64,000 nucleotides of DNA. Source: Epiperipatus broadwayi (taxonomy: Eukaryota > Onychophora > Udeonychophora > Euonychophora > Peripatidae). The stretch lies in assembly GCA_028023455.1 (NCBI GenBank), contig JAQFVV010006305.1, positions 2,657,001 through 2,721,000 on the forward strand, written 5' to 3'. Below are positions 49,372 through 61,330 of this stretch, piece after piece (positions within the stretch are counted from its first letter, which is position 1; every line of letters begins with the position of its first letter). The translations under genes and the position numbers were made by a program. The notes under the pieces were generated by a model. That model did not search any database. It was not told where the DNA came from and saw nothing but the letters and a program-made list of their open reading frames with translations.

Positions 49372-49649
49372 AACCAATGCTTTCTGCTTAATAATGAATC
49401 TACAATGTGTATATTTCATGGAAAAGGTAATATAATTCTATATTTTCAAGCTATCATATTAACTTTATACTTTACTAGTCTTTTAATATTAAGCTTTATT
49501 ACCTTTAATGAACCAATGCTTTCCACTTAATAATGAATCTACAATGTGTATATTTCATGGAAAAGGTAATATAATTCTATATTTTCAAGCTATCATATTA
49601 ACTTTATACTTTACTTGTCTTTTAATATTAAGCTTTATTACCTTTAATG
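49372..49649. repeat. Recent 139-bp tandem duplication
   Basis: Copy 1 (49372-49510) and copy 2 (49511-49649) both start AACCAATGCTTTC and differ at only a few positions (TTCTGCTT versus TTCCACTT, CTAGTC versus CTTGTC). It is the youngest sequence event visible in this part of the window. The open frame over copy 2 (49508-49780) has no domain. Confidence 0.95.
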
Positions 49650-52600
49650 AACTCTTATCTCCACTCTTTGTTAATAAGTTAATTGAATTTGTAGTAAAAT
49701 TTAAGAGGAAGAAGAACTTTAAACAATTTATTAAACCATTTTGGTTGTTATTTATTCACTATTTTAGTGAAGTAATGTGAAAATCTACCATTGATAGACT
49801 TTTAAAATTTATTTTAATATTAAAGCAAGAAATGTTTCAATGGAGTTTAACTTTATTTGACTTTAAATGAATTAATCCTTGATAAGTATAAAAAGAATTT
49901 TAATGTTCTCTTCATTATTAATTAAATGCTGATTGAGTATTTTCAGGAAGGAAAAGAATTTTATTCATTGAAAATTTGGAGAAATTAACTATAATAGTTT
50001 TTCAAAGAAAATTATTTATAATGTTGAATGATTATATGCATTGCAATTAAATATTTGAAAAGTTTTATTTCAAGTGAAGAACAAAAATGCAGGGGAAAGA
50101 TTTTAATTTTAAATGTTATTCAACTTCAAAACTGTTCAATCTATTTATTTTGAAGAACAAGTGATTTATGAATTACTGTCATTAACTTTTACCTTCCAAG
50201 TGAATAAAGTGATAAATTTAAATAATAATATGAAATGTTTTTTTGAAATAAAAAAAAGTTTTATTTCCAGAATATATCCATGGAGGTGTGAAAGAAATAT
50301 TCTTAATAATATATCTTCTGTTTGAATAAATGTGAAAAAACAATCTATAGTGAATTTTATAAAATGAGCATTTAAATGAATGAGAAGAGATTGGAATCTC
50401 TTTCAGTAATTACTTCAGTGTTGTTATTGTGCATGCAATTTGTTCCAGGAAGGTCATTAATATTCATATTACTCTAGAAGTTAACAGATTATGGGTGCAT
50501 TGCTTTTAAAATGGTTCACTATTCAGAGGAGATTATTTTCTGTGTTAGGTAGCTCAATGTGGCTGATATTGGCTAAAGGATTATTAGCGTTTAAAAAAAG
50601 TATTTTTTTTAAATTTATTTTTATTATTTTATTATTATGCAAAAGTGTTATGAATTATAAGATAAAATTTATGCATTTTATTTTTATTTTGAGATTAAGG
50701 TGAATTAATTTGATATACATGTCTAATTAAAGTAAATACATATTTCTTTACATTCCACTAGTATTAATTTTTTATTAATATGCAGTTTTTATTTGTTCCT
50801 GGGTAAATAACTAGTACCTAGTATTTATCAGAAGCTTGCAAAGATTTTAAAAAATATGTAATTTTATGATATGGTTATTAAGAATATATTTTATATTTAT
50901 GATATTTACTATTTTTGCATTTGCCATTTATATCCACTTTATTTTTAAAATATTGTGCTGCTATTAGTTATATGTGTATTTCTTATTATTTACAAAATTT
51001 ATTATGCTATTTAAAGTATTTTTAAAGTCGCTTTGACTTGTTTTTATTTGTTGGTTTTGTACATAAGTTATTAGAGATAAATAATTATTTCTCATGTTAA
51101 GTGATATTTTTATCTTGCCATTATTATGCCAAGGTTAGGTGTTATACCTGTTTATGGTTGTGGGATGCATTTGACTTTATTATCATTGTCTGCTAATTAT
51201 ATTGTCTTCCCAATGGTAGATATTTTGTTCATGAGAGGATTTTATTCAGATATTATATTATTGTCATTTGTACTTAGCTAATGTAGCTGATCATTAGATA
51301 GGATTTTCATTGGTTTATATTCAATGTGCTAGGACCATGTTTACACATACATATACTTTAGAGAAAGTGTTGGAATATGCCATTGTTTATATCCCAGCAT
51401 AGTAGTTGTGACTCTGAGAAGCTGCTTCCTCATGAAGATATCTTGTTTATATTCTTCCATGTAGGTGAAGTCATGTAAGTTTTAATGTTGTTGTGGCAAT
51501 TGATGTTAGTATTTGAAGTGTATAGTTGCTTCAGAAACACTGTTATATTCAGAGTGTATAGGAAAGTACTGTTTTGCCTTGCCAGAAGGTTACAATAAAA
51601 CCAACAAATATATTTTTCTAAATTAATGTTTATGAATTATAATAGCATAAGAGATGCACATATATGTTATTATCATGATCACCATCTAGAAGTAATTTGC
51701 TAATGAATTGATAAAGCAATTAAATGTTTAAATAATTTATTATGTGGATATAGGCAAAATTGGAATGTGGTATACATGTGGTTTCTGAAAGATTACAATC
51801 TTAGTGATTAAATTAATAAATTACCAGATAGCATTTTTCTTTATCTAGTCTTGTATAATAGTTAATATTATAATGATAATCTGCTTAAAATGTTTAGCCA
51901 TATCAATTAAGATTTAAATTTCTACTTGTATTGGTAATTCTAAAACTAAAGAATTATTAGTTAAATATGACAATCAATAATAGCCAGTTGCACATGAAGA
52001 AGTATATCACAGATATTATTGTAAATAATATTTTTAAAAGCCTTAGTAAATGATTATTTTATAATAATAAAGTAGTATTAATATTATGTTTAGAAGTGAA
52101 TAAATGTGATAGAAAGTTATTTGTACTTTAAAACAAGTATTTAAAATAATTAAATAATGTTTAACCAAAAGTCAATGTTTAAACAAAATTAGCAAGTTAT
52201 AGTTAATAAAACTATCCAAAAGTTTGTAAAGAATGGTTTGATTTGCAAGTGGATATGTGATTATTTTGTTTCTTATAAATGCATCATGTACAATAGTGCC
52301 TATGTTTGTGGATGACTTTCATGTAAAATTTTATGTTATTTTTTGTATGAGTAAAGTGGAACTGATTTTAACTGTTAATAAATTTATTTTTAGTGTTATT
52401 AAATTTTAGTCTTTGTTTCTGTATGATTTCTTGAGTCATTAATTTTTAATTATATTATAGAAATCTTTATTAAAAATACAGATCCAAATTTGAAAATGCA
52501 AAGTTGCATTTGAATGATAATTCCAAATGTTGGAGTTGCATTTAAAATAAAGCTGGTTATTTCATTTACTTTGAATTGATTTTATTTAAGACTGCACAGT

Positions 52601-53035
52601 GTTTGATTATTATACAAATAAGAATTATACATTTTTTTTAAAAGACAATTTTAAAGTTATATTGTTGATGAATATCAGAATGGCATAAAAAGATACCCTT
52701 TACATTCTAGATATTCGAATATCATCTTAGGTAAAGACTTTGTTCTTCCAAATTTTTATTGTTTCATCTATGTATTGTTGACATTTAATATTTCTAAAAT
52801 TATTATTACTACTATTATTATGGTACATTAGCAAACATTAGCTTATCAGTGATGTGTATGTCTCCTATAGTCTACTAGGATGTTATTCAATTATTCAACA
52901 ATATGATAAAACAAATTATATTTATATTATTATATTAAGAACCCTGAGATTATTATTATTACATGATTTTACAATTACTTGAATTACAGATATTTTACAA
53001 ATATCAGAAGGGTGGCATTAACAAATCAATTATAT
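49650..53035. other. Unassigned A+T-rich stretch
   Basis: Open frames at 50113-50325 and 50491-50703 are low-complexity without domains. 51110-51600 is less A+T-rich and might be an eroded repeat. Nothing identified. Confidence 0.45.
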
Positions 53036-54016
53036 TTACACAAAGGCAAAGCTCTCCATACACTAGTGCCACCCTGTGCTAACCAGAGTAATCAATGGAT
53101 GCCAGAAGACTTGTGCATAAAATCCCTATCTAGTGCCTACTCATTTAATATCCCCAGACTAGTTTCTGGTTTGTGGCCATCACCAGTGAGGAGCCTTGGA
53201 TCTGAGAGCACTGCACCTAGATCTTAGGATCTAATGCAACACACCAGCAGCCACCTTTTAACTCTACTTTACTACAAAACCATGAGAATGAAATTGGAAA
53301 CACAAAAATATTTTCAATCTAAGCTCAATAGCTTATATTGTCATATGGGTCTGAACTCAATTCAGCACTCATACATTTTAGTGTCTTTGGCTCTTAAACA
53401 ACATTATCCACCACTATCCTGTTAGGCAGGATTGGTGTTAAACCACTAAACATCACATGATCACCATCTCATACTAGCATATAATTGTTGTAAACAAAGG
53501 AAAAACTCTCCATACAGCACACAGGATGGCACTACTGTATGGAGAGTTTTGTCTTTGTTTACAACAATTATGTGCTAGTATGAGATGGTGATCATGTGAT
53601 GTTTAGTGGTTTAACACCAATCCTGCCTAATAGGATAGTGGAGGCTATGGTTGTTTAAGAGCCAAAGACACCAAAATGTATGGGTGCTGAATTGAGTTGA
53701 GACCCATATGACTATATAAGCTGTTGAGCTTAGATTGAAAATATTTTTGTGTTTTCAATTTCATTCTCATAGTTTTGTAGTAAAGTAGAGTTAAAAGGTG
53801 GCTGCTGGAGGGTTGCATTAGATCCTAAGATCTAGGTGCAGTTCTCTCAGATCCAAGGCGCCTCACTGATGATGGCCACAAGCCAGAAAAAAGTCTGGGG
53901 ATATTAAATGAGTAGGCACTAGATAGGGATTTTATGCACAAGCCTTCTGGTATCCATTGACTACTCTGGTTAGCACAGGGTGGCACTACTGTATGGAGAA
54001 TTTTGCCTTTGTATAC
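53036..54016. mobile_element. Foldback element: palindrome of about 980 bp
   Basis: Left arm 53036-53516 and right arm 53535-54016 are near-complementary along their whole length around an 18-bp loop. Arm ends and centre all carry GGCAAAACTCTCCATACAG-type sequence, the same terminal motif as the MITE at 39.5 kb. Each arm includes AGCCTTCTGG, a TCTAGGTGCAG block, CATATGGGTCTGAACT (or its near match) and AACACCAATCCTGCC. It behaves like two MITE-family units fused tail to tail. Open frames inside are by-products. A transcript would form long double-stranded RNA. Confidence 0.9.
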
Positions 54017-54500
54017 AACAATTATGTGCTAGTATGAGATGGTGATCATGTGATGTCAATTATTTAGTTGTACTATAAGAAAAGTACATTAATTCTTACT
54101 TTCCACGAGTCAGATCAGATCATGGCAATAATTGATGTGCAATGGGTGATTTGTAGATTGCTTATCTCTTTGATTATTCATCTTTAAGATAGATCAGTTT
54201 CCCTTTAGGTACAGTTTGCCTCTTACTCACTTCATTATATCTTTAAGGCAAATTCTCTCCTGCTTGTGGTTTTTCTATAGATACAATATATATAACTGAA
54301 TATTTGTAAACACAGTAATTAAATAATTAAAAATTTTATTCACTTAGGAGCGCTTTTGATTATCCAAGTAATCTTTGCCAACTAAAACTTTGAAAGGCTA
54401 ACCTTCCCACAATTCCATGATCTTAATGTTTATAAGGAAAATTTATAAAGGTATATGTGATATTGCATTTTACACACTTCCTATATTATCAAATTAATAA
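54017..54500. other. Right flank of the palindrome, then unassigned
   Basis: 54017-54052 repeats the ACAACAATTATGTGCTAGTA and GAGATGGTGATCATGTGATG sequence found at the palindrome centre, so the repeat family extends to about 54055. The rest is unassigned. Confidence 0.55.
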
Positions 54501-54519
54501 ATAACTCCAAAGATAAAAT

Positions 54520-55005
54520 CTTATTTATAAATAAAAATTGTGTCATTTATAAATGGATATGTAGGTGTGGCAGTGAATATATAGATGAATCGAGATGTAC
54601 ATTGGAAAAAAGAAATAAAGAGCACTTGCTATTATTAAAACATGTTCATAAATTGAAACAAAATTGTATAGTAGATAATAATATTTTAGCATGTTTTTTA
54701 CGACCATAATAAGTCATGTATTTATGGTTTTGGCTTCAATTATAATAATGTAAAAATATTGCAAATTGAAAAAAATAACAATAAAAGAAAAATAAAGGAA
54801 GCTATGCTAATATACAAATATAAACATGACTTAATTAACAAGCAAGCAGCAAACATTAAGATTATAGTTTGTGCAAAAAAATTAAGTTGTTGCAAGTTTT
54901 TTAAACATCTTTGGTTTAACGATATAGAACTTCCACAAATGGTGTTAGTGGTCTCACTCATCTTCATCAGATTTAATATATCTATTAAGGTTGTTTGCTA
55001 AATGT
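54520..55005 (+). pseudogene. Relic of a second Penelope-like lineage, GIY-YIG endonuclease
   Basis: From about 54535 the plus strand reads CVIYKWICRCGSEYIDESRC, then TLEKRNKEHL, matching the PLE endonuclease pattern VxYxIxCxCGxxYIGES...TLxxRxKEH. The YIG glycine is D here (YID). After a break, 54759-55001 continues in another register with KNNNKRKIKEAMLIYKYKHD, then LINKQAAN, corresponding to the conserved R-K-KEA-x-I-Y end of the domain. The sequence is clearly different from the 9.4/42.5 kb family (EYI versus FYV, with a different tail), so it represents another PLE lineage. It is heavily eroded. Confidence 0.7.
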
Positions 55006-55987
55006 CTAAAATAATAATGAGAATAAATATGTTTACTTTCATTTATTTTATTGTTTTCTTACTACCAAGATTTTACAAATTTGTAAATGTTCATAACTCT
55101 TTTGATTAATCAATTTTGTAAAATTATTGATATTGTGGCTAATAAAAAACTGAATGAAGGATTTTTATAATGGATGAATTTAGTGAGATTTTTCATTTTT
55201 TTAAACTTCCTAATCTTTTAAAAATTATTAAAATATCTTCAATTATTGTCTAAAATAAGTATTTTTTTTTTTATCTATGCAGCTGATGTTTTTTGAGTGC
55301 AATGTAAAAGCACAGACAATCAGCATTTAATTGAAAATATTATTATACTTTAATTTTTACTCTAATATAACTATTTATTAGACATATATATTTTCTGAGG
55401 CAAATAAAAGCACAGAATCATATAAACTTTTTGTTGTTTCTAATCTTTAACCTGAATGTATTTGGAGATATTGTTTTTGAATCACAAAAATAGGTTTATA
55501 AAAAAATGTGCCAGTAATTGATAACTTCAAAATGATGATACTAAAATTAATATTCATTATTATTTAGGTATACTATGTAAATGTAATGTTGATAAAATAT
55601 GTAAAAAAATTTAAAAGGTCATTGAATGAAAATATAAAAATAACTTTATAATAATATTATAATTCTGTGATAAGACAAAGAAAAAATATAAACAGAGGTT
55701 TTGAGTTTGGGAAGAGAAATAAGAGAAGTTAAAGATTGTTATATTTTGTGGAGAAAATAGTATGATAGTAATGAATACATGGTTTAAAAATAACATAAAT
55801 AAGATATACACAGAAAATTTCAGAAAATAAGAAATGATTTTAACTAGATTATGTTTTAATAATTTTTATTAGCCATTTATTTGACTGGAGATGATCAATA
55901 ATAAATAACATTTCTGTAGTGTTATTCATGATTAGATTGTTTTATTTCAAAATGTTGCTAGAAGCAATTTTACAAATGCATGTGCAA
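55006..55987. other. Unassigned A+T-rich stretch
   Basis: 55850-55905 resembles the hairpin arm at 59.87 kb (TAATTTTTATTAG then CATTTAT and GAGATGATC), so a relic of that small repeat may be present. Nothing else recognised. Confidence 0.45.
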
Positions 55988-57122
55988 ATCATCATCATCA
56001 ACTATTATTAATCCACTGCAGGATGAAGGTCTCTGTAAGTTCAATCCATATTCTTCAATCTTTAGCTTCTCTTCTCCACATCACCCCTGCACAAATTCTT
56101 ATTTCATCCATCCATCTCACAGATAATATATTTCTGGGTCTTTTGCAATCTCTTGAAATCTAGTTTAAGATTTCAATAGTCCATCTACTATCATCTCTTC
56201 TAGCAATGTGTCCAGCTCAACTCCACTTGTCTTTTAATTTTTTCAACAAGTTCAGTAACACCTGTTTGTTTCCTTACCCATATATTGTATTTTTGATCTC
56301 TTCTTGTTACTCCTAACATGCATCTTTCCATACTTCTTTGAGTGTTCTGAAGTCTCTGTATTGCTCTTCTATTAAGTGTCCAAGTCTCAGATCCATAAGT
56401 AGAAACTGGTAAAACACATTTATTAAAAACCTTCCTTTTCGAACCATATAGACACATTTCCTTTTAATATCAAGTTATTTCCACCAAAAACACTCCAACC
56501 AAGTTTAATTCTATGATTAACTTCATCCATTATGTTTTCATCTGTACTAATAATCTGACCAAGGGTATTTGTAGCTGTTAATTTCTTCTAACTCATCATA
56601 ATCAATCTTTATTTTTATATTTTAGTAAATCCATTGAACATTACTTTAGTCTTTTTAACATTTATCTTTAGTCCGACTTTCCTACTTTCATCTGATAATT
56701 CCTGCAACATTTCCTGCAGCTCTAAAGCATTTTTTTTTCAAAAACAACTACATCATCTGCAAAATCTAAATGACTTAAATAATCCCCATTTACTTTCACT
56801 CTTTTAGCTTCCCATTTTAATCCACAAAATACTTCTTGCAGCACTGCTGAAAAAAGTTTTGGAGATATGGAGTCACCTTGTCTTACACCTTTCTCAATGT
56901 TGACTTTCCCAGTATCATTATGTAATCTAATTGTTGCTGTTGCATTTTTATAAATATTCTTTAAAATATAACAATATCCTGGATCTATACCTTGATGATC
57001 CAATGCTTTAATCACTGAAGAAATGTTTATAGAATCAAATGCTTTTTCATAACCTACAAATCCAAAGCATAGTGGCAACTCATATTCATTTGTCATTTAT
57101 ATAACTTCTCTTAATACTTGAT
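55988..57122 (-). mobile_element. RTE LINE, second copy, 5'-truncated
   Basis: This aligns with 12650-13790 of the first RTE copy. 56722-57096 encodes the RT palm with FVGYEKAFD, GVRQGDSISP and the catalytic FADD. 56200-56457 encodes the C-terminal TYGSETWTLNRRAIQRLQ segment. Frames are broken near 56460-56720 and 56200. The 3' end carries the TGATGATGATGATT-like tail at 55988-56000. Homology stops at about 57122, the usual 5' truncation of target-primed reverse transcription. At the position of the first copy's TGA it has a glutamine codon. Confidence 0.88.
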
Positions 57123-57179
57123 ACTAGAACTGATATAGGTTTATATTACAATTTAGTGATGGTATAATTGAAATTAATA

Positions 57180-57540
57180 TTTAATAAAATGAACAGAAGT
57201 GATATATATAAAAAAAGAACAATTGATAAATTAATAGTAAATATTACAGAAAGAAATCAGAATTGTTGGATAAAAAAATAAGGATGAATCACAGGAGTCC
57301 AATTGATAAAGAAAATTTAAATAAAAAATTGAAAAATTATTCAAGAAATATTAAAAATATCAGTAGTAGAGATGGTGGATTATAAAAAAAGTAAGTGAGC
57401 AAAAGCCATATATTACTAATGACATAATGAATGGAATGGCAGAGAGGAAAATATATCAAAAGGTGAATTTTCCAGAAGATAGAAATATAAATGACTTAAA
57501 AGTAAATAAAAATGTAAAACAGATAAAGTTTGGAGAATAC
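57180..57540 (+). pseudogene. LINE linker relic (between endonuclease and RT)
   Basis: KPYITNDIMNGMAERKIYQK, encoded near 57402-57460, resembles the conserved KPWITxEILxLMxERRKYK segment that follows the endonuclease in several LINE groups. Basic, helix-forming sequence surrounds it. The flanks are too decayed to assign a clade. It differs from the local RTE copies and runs on the opposite strand. Confidence 0.5.
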
Positions 57541-59860
57541 ATAGTATAACGATCCGGAGAAAGGGAGCTTAATGTAATCTGCACTACAGGGCGCCATCTA
57601 GGCATTTGAACTTAGAAAAATTTATAAAGTAGGCAGATACATAAGTCAAAAAAAATTTTTTTTATTATTTTATTTTATATATTTTGATATCCGGTTGTTA
57701 GCCCATTGTCACTAGCTCAATGGAACAGCAGAGATTTATATTTCATAAATTCTTATCTAAGAATATTTTCAAAAAAAGAATAAAATAAGTCACTGCCAGT
57801 AATTATACACACAAACATTTATTTACGCACATATATAAATAAAATTTAACATTATTATTTTAGTATGTTTACTTTAACATTTAACATTATTTTTAACTTT
57901 TATTTTTAGATTTTAATTTACATTTTAATTTTTATACTATTATAAGTTTGCACAAATGGATTTATAAAAGTTTGTTTTATAATGTTGAGTATAGATCGAT
58001 TACATAGATTACAGGGTCAAAAACATTTCAAAATAAACATAAATGATCAAAATACAAAATCATTGATACCATCAATTGCATAGGGAATACAAGAAACCCA
58101 ATGGTATTCATCATAAGATACCGCAGAGACACCAATAACTTAAAAGACATCCGAATAAATACATTTTAGATACTCACCGTAAGGTATCATTATATACCGA
58201 ATGTCTATATATTTTGATCAAATATGAAAACCAAAAACATAATTAACTGATAACGAATCCATGCAATGTCCATACCCAACTTAAATTTAATGCATTTTTA
58301 TTTAGAGTGTCGAGTATAAATAGACTACATAGATTTGCATTTGAAAGAAAATATTCTATCCTTATTTAACCTTAGGCCAAAAGTTCGCAATCAAATTAAC
58401 ATCAATTCATCTGATATATCGATGCATTCAATGTAATATGAAATACGGCAGCACAAAAGGTTAAGAGAAGAAATTGCCTCTCATCAGATAGGAATACTAC
58501 ATCTATCTGACAAGAAGAGCAATAAAAAAAAAACTCCATAGGAAAGGACTGCGGTCATTTTGCCGACTTACGAATCGCATTCCATAGGCCAAAAAAGAAG
58601 TGTGCGGCATATAAAGCGATTCTGCCCGTAGCGAATCTTGTACTCCATCTACTAATTACACCAATATACTACGAGACAAATAACCTAAGATTACCCTCCC
58701 CTAATATAACTTTACAAATCTATATAGCCATTCACACCCAACTTAAGTTTAACATTTATATAATTTAATTTATCGCACAACAAAAATCATAAATAAACTT
58801 AAAGAACAAAAAAAAAAATAAATGGAAATGATTTTAAAAAAAAATACATCAAATAAAAAGAATTAATAACGAATTTAGTTTGGTCAGATAGGATTCTATT
58901 TCTATAAATTAAATACTGGGAAAGTTTACATTTTTAAAGTTCTTAGTGTTTTCAAATTAATATTGTTCATTAGATTTTATAAAGTTCTTATGGTTTTAGC
59001 AAGTCCATAGTTTCTAATTTCTTGCAATTGCTTGCCATTTGGAGCCAGTGTTAATTCCCTCGATGTCCTATGGTCCTCAATCTAGGAAAACGATGTCATT
59101 TCTCTTTCATTTTTTTTAACGAGATAAGAGATTGAAGAGTGCGTCTTTTCAATCCCTTCTCTTTCACTCTGCACTAAAACATATCTGTATTCTTCCTATA
59201 ACTCTTATTCACTCACTTTTTATAGTAGCCTTTCAGATCCAGTGGACATTACATCATGACGATGTGATGGTCCTTTTGCTGAGGTCCAATTTCATTGTTT
59301 TTCCTTCATTGGCTATTAGTTTCTATTGTTTTCCTATCTGACCGATGCTTATACATTTAAATGCCCAAGGCTAGTTTACATTTGACTAATTAAATTAATC
59401 ATTTCCATTTTTTCAATAACATTAATTAATTTGTTTTGTACAAATTTAGAATATATTTTTATCTTTAAATCTTTACTGACAATTTAGTTTTAAAATACTT
59501 TTTCTTTTTTTTTTAATAAAGTTTTATTTTAATAATTTTTTTCATCTGTGCGATTTTATATATATGAGTTTAGTATAGAATTTTAATTTTCAATTTATAA
59601 TTCTTAAAAAGGAAGTTTTATTTGCGAACTTTTATTCTTTTCATGTTTGCTAATAAAAAAACAATGTAACGTCGTCTGTGCCAGTTACAATAGAAAAAAA
59701 TAAAGGAAATTAGAGAAATTAAAAATGAGATTTTTTCAAGAAAAGTATATCTGATTTATTTATAGCAGAACAAATCAATTTGAATGAGAAAAGTAGAGTA
59801 TCAGAAATATTTCAGTGACTAAAAATAAAAAGTGATAAATTGCTTTAAAAAGAAGTTCAA
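57541..59860. other. Unassigned stretch, partly less A+T-rich
   Basis: GGGCGCCATCTAGGC near 57590 and the GCCG-rich part of 58540-58640 stand out in composition. A block GAGTATA-GA---ACATAGATT occurs near 57975 and again near 58313 (there with TATAAATAG), and an ACCCAACTTAA-TTTAA block near 58286 and 58737. This suggests eroded repeats, possibly LTR pieces. The open frame at 59132-59341 has no domain. Confidence 0.4.
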
Positions 59861-59862
59861 AA

Positions 59863-59935
59863 TATTAATAATTTTTATTAGTCATTCATAAGAAGAGATG
59901 ATTCACCAATGAATGACTAATAAAAATTATTAATA
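59863..59935. repeat. Perfect 27-bp hairpin
   Basis: Arms 59863-59889 and 59909-59935 are exact complements around a 19-nt loop. A transcript would form a stable stem of about miRNA-precursor size, but short palindromic MITEs look the same. A related single arm occurs near 55.85 kb. Confidence 0.9.
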
Positions 59936-60039
59936 ATACTTTCATTAAGTAATTTATGTCAAACTTGTGAGGATGGCACATTTGATACTTATCAAATAAA
60001 CTGCAGTAATTTGCTCTCTTTCCATATATATATTAAACA

Positions 60040-60235
60040 ATACTAAATATATGTGTAAGAGATTGCGGTCTGGGCCAACTGATGAGTCCTTGTTCAGCAT
60101 GAAATCTGCATCTTGGGAATCATAGATCTTTTTTATATTTTTGGTCAAATGTTTATGATTACATCCCTCCACAAGGTGTAACAAAAGACTACAAACCAGT
60201 CCACACCTTGTCTGAGAGTGGTACAATGGAAATAT
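60040..60235 (+). mobile_element. Isolated hammerhead-element copy
   Basis: Flanks of the ribozyme motif resemble the array units: ATATGTGTAAGAGATTG upstream matches the GTGTGGGAGATGATAAT region, and GAATCATAGATCTTTTTTA downstream matches the GATTATTTATCTTTTC region. The B-box part is not recognisable. It shows that the family is dispersed, not a single local satellite. Confidence 0.55.
60075..60116 (+). ncRNA. Type I hammerhead ribozyme motif, copy 6
   Basis: CCAA, CTGATGA (60079-60085), stem II GTCCT/AGCAT (one C/C mismatch, one wobble), GAAA (60101-60104), T, loop CTGC, A, cleavage site UC (60111-60112), TTGG. Stem I CCAA/TTGG is perfect. Loop III and the cleavage base differ from the array copies, yet the architecture is identical, which argues for a structured RNA rather than chance. 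Confidence 0.68.
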
Positions 60236-60309
60236 TATTGATTAATGTTCAAAATATATCAGTGATTTATATGATAGAAATAATAAATCTTTGTTTATAT
60301 TAATTGAAA

Positions 60310-61330
60310 AAGAGAAGGTGTGAAAGCCTTAAATAGGATAAAAGAAAATGGACAATTGGAAATTTATAAAGATACAATTGAATTATTGAAAGCCATAAAA
60401 AAAATTGAGGTAATTGTTGGTGTTTGTAATATAACTGAAAAGAATAACAGTATTTTTTATTTCAGTGGTTATTATTTCATTAGGAAAAAGACCGAATTCA
60501 ATAAAATATGAAAATTTTAGAACTATTAGCTAGCTTTTTTATGTGGCTACGATAATATATTGGATATTGGATAAATGGATTTCCAAAGGCTTAGATATAT
60601 TTTCATTTAAAAAGCAGCTTGAATTTAGAAAAGGCAGAAGGATAAAAAAATGCAATTAGAATAGTGAGAACCATTGCTGATAAATATCTAGAAAAAATAG
60701 AATTCTTTTTATTTTAATAATCTTGAAATTATATTTTATAGAATGAGTTAAAATCTTTTGTTGGATATATTGAAGAAGAAAAATCAAAATATTAAAAAAA
60801 TTGTGTATGAATTAGAAGATACGTTTAATGATAAAGTCTTCTTAAAGTAAGGTAGATAGATATAGTAAGAGATATAAAATAGTGATTTTGTTTAATACTT
60901 GTTTTATTAAATATATATTTAGAAGAATTATCAAATTAATACTGATTTGATAAAATTATAATTAGCATGAGGGATAGAAAAATTTATATGAAAGTGCTTG
61001 AAGATAATGAGAATAAAATAAGTAAAATATGTATGATTGATAAGCTTGTAAAAAGCTCAGAATAAAAAAAATGCTAATAAGACTAAAACAATGAAAATAG
61101 TTAAAAAGAAAAGATTGAAGGTAAAAAATAAATAGGTAGTTATAGAAAATTAGCTCTACAATTTAGCGATACAATTTATATATTTACAGACCAGGTTAAT
61201 GCTTTTAATTAATTGAAAAATTGGATAGTTGTTGATTGAATTAGTAATAAAAAAATAAAGTGTGAATGATAATCTTAAAAAAAAACAGCTAATGTTATTT
61301 AAAAAGTAGAGCAATAGACAGAAGACTTAA
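60310..61330 (+). pseudogene. LINE reverse transcriptase relic
   Basis: LEFRKGRR near 60618-60641, then IRIVRTIADKYLEKIE (with one frame change), matches the RT block QxGFRKGRxTxDAIxxLRxIxEKYLE. NLEIIFYRMS follows where (F/I)DLEKAFDRV is expected. Around 61165-61200 FSDTIYIFTDQVNAF is a plausible decayed (Y/F)ADD box. Stops and shifts are frequent. The order and spacing support a LINE RT, but the clade is unclear. The open frame 60320-60511 at its start has no assignable domain. Confidence 0.5.

Noticed and set aside
49508-49780. 90-codon open frame as a small gene.
   Set aside because: It begins inside a recent tandem duplication and has no recognisable domain.
52979-53425. Two plus-strand open frames in the 53-kb element.
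   Set aside because: They lie inside the left arm of a palindromic foldback element and have no domain.
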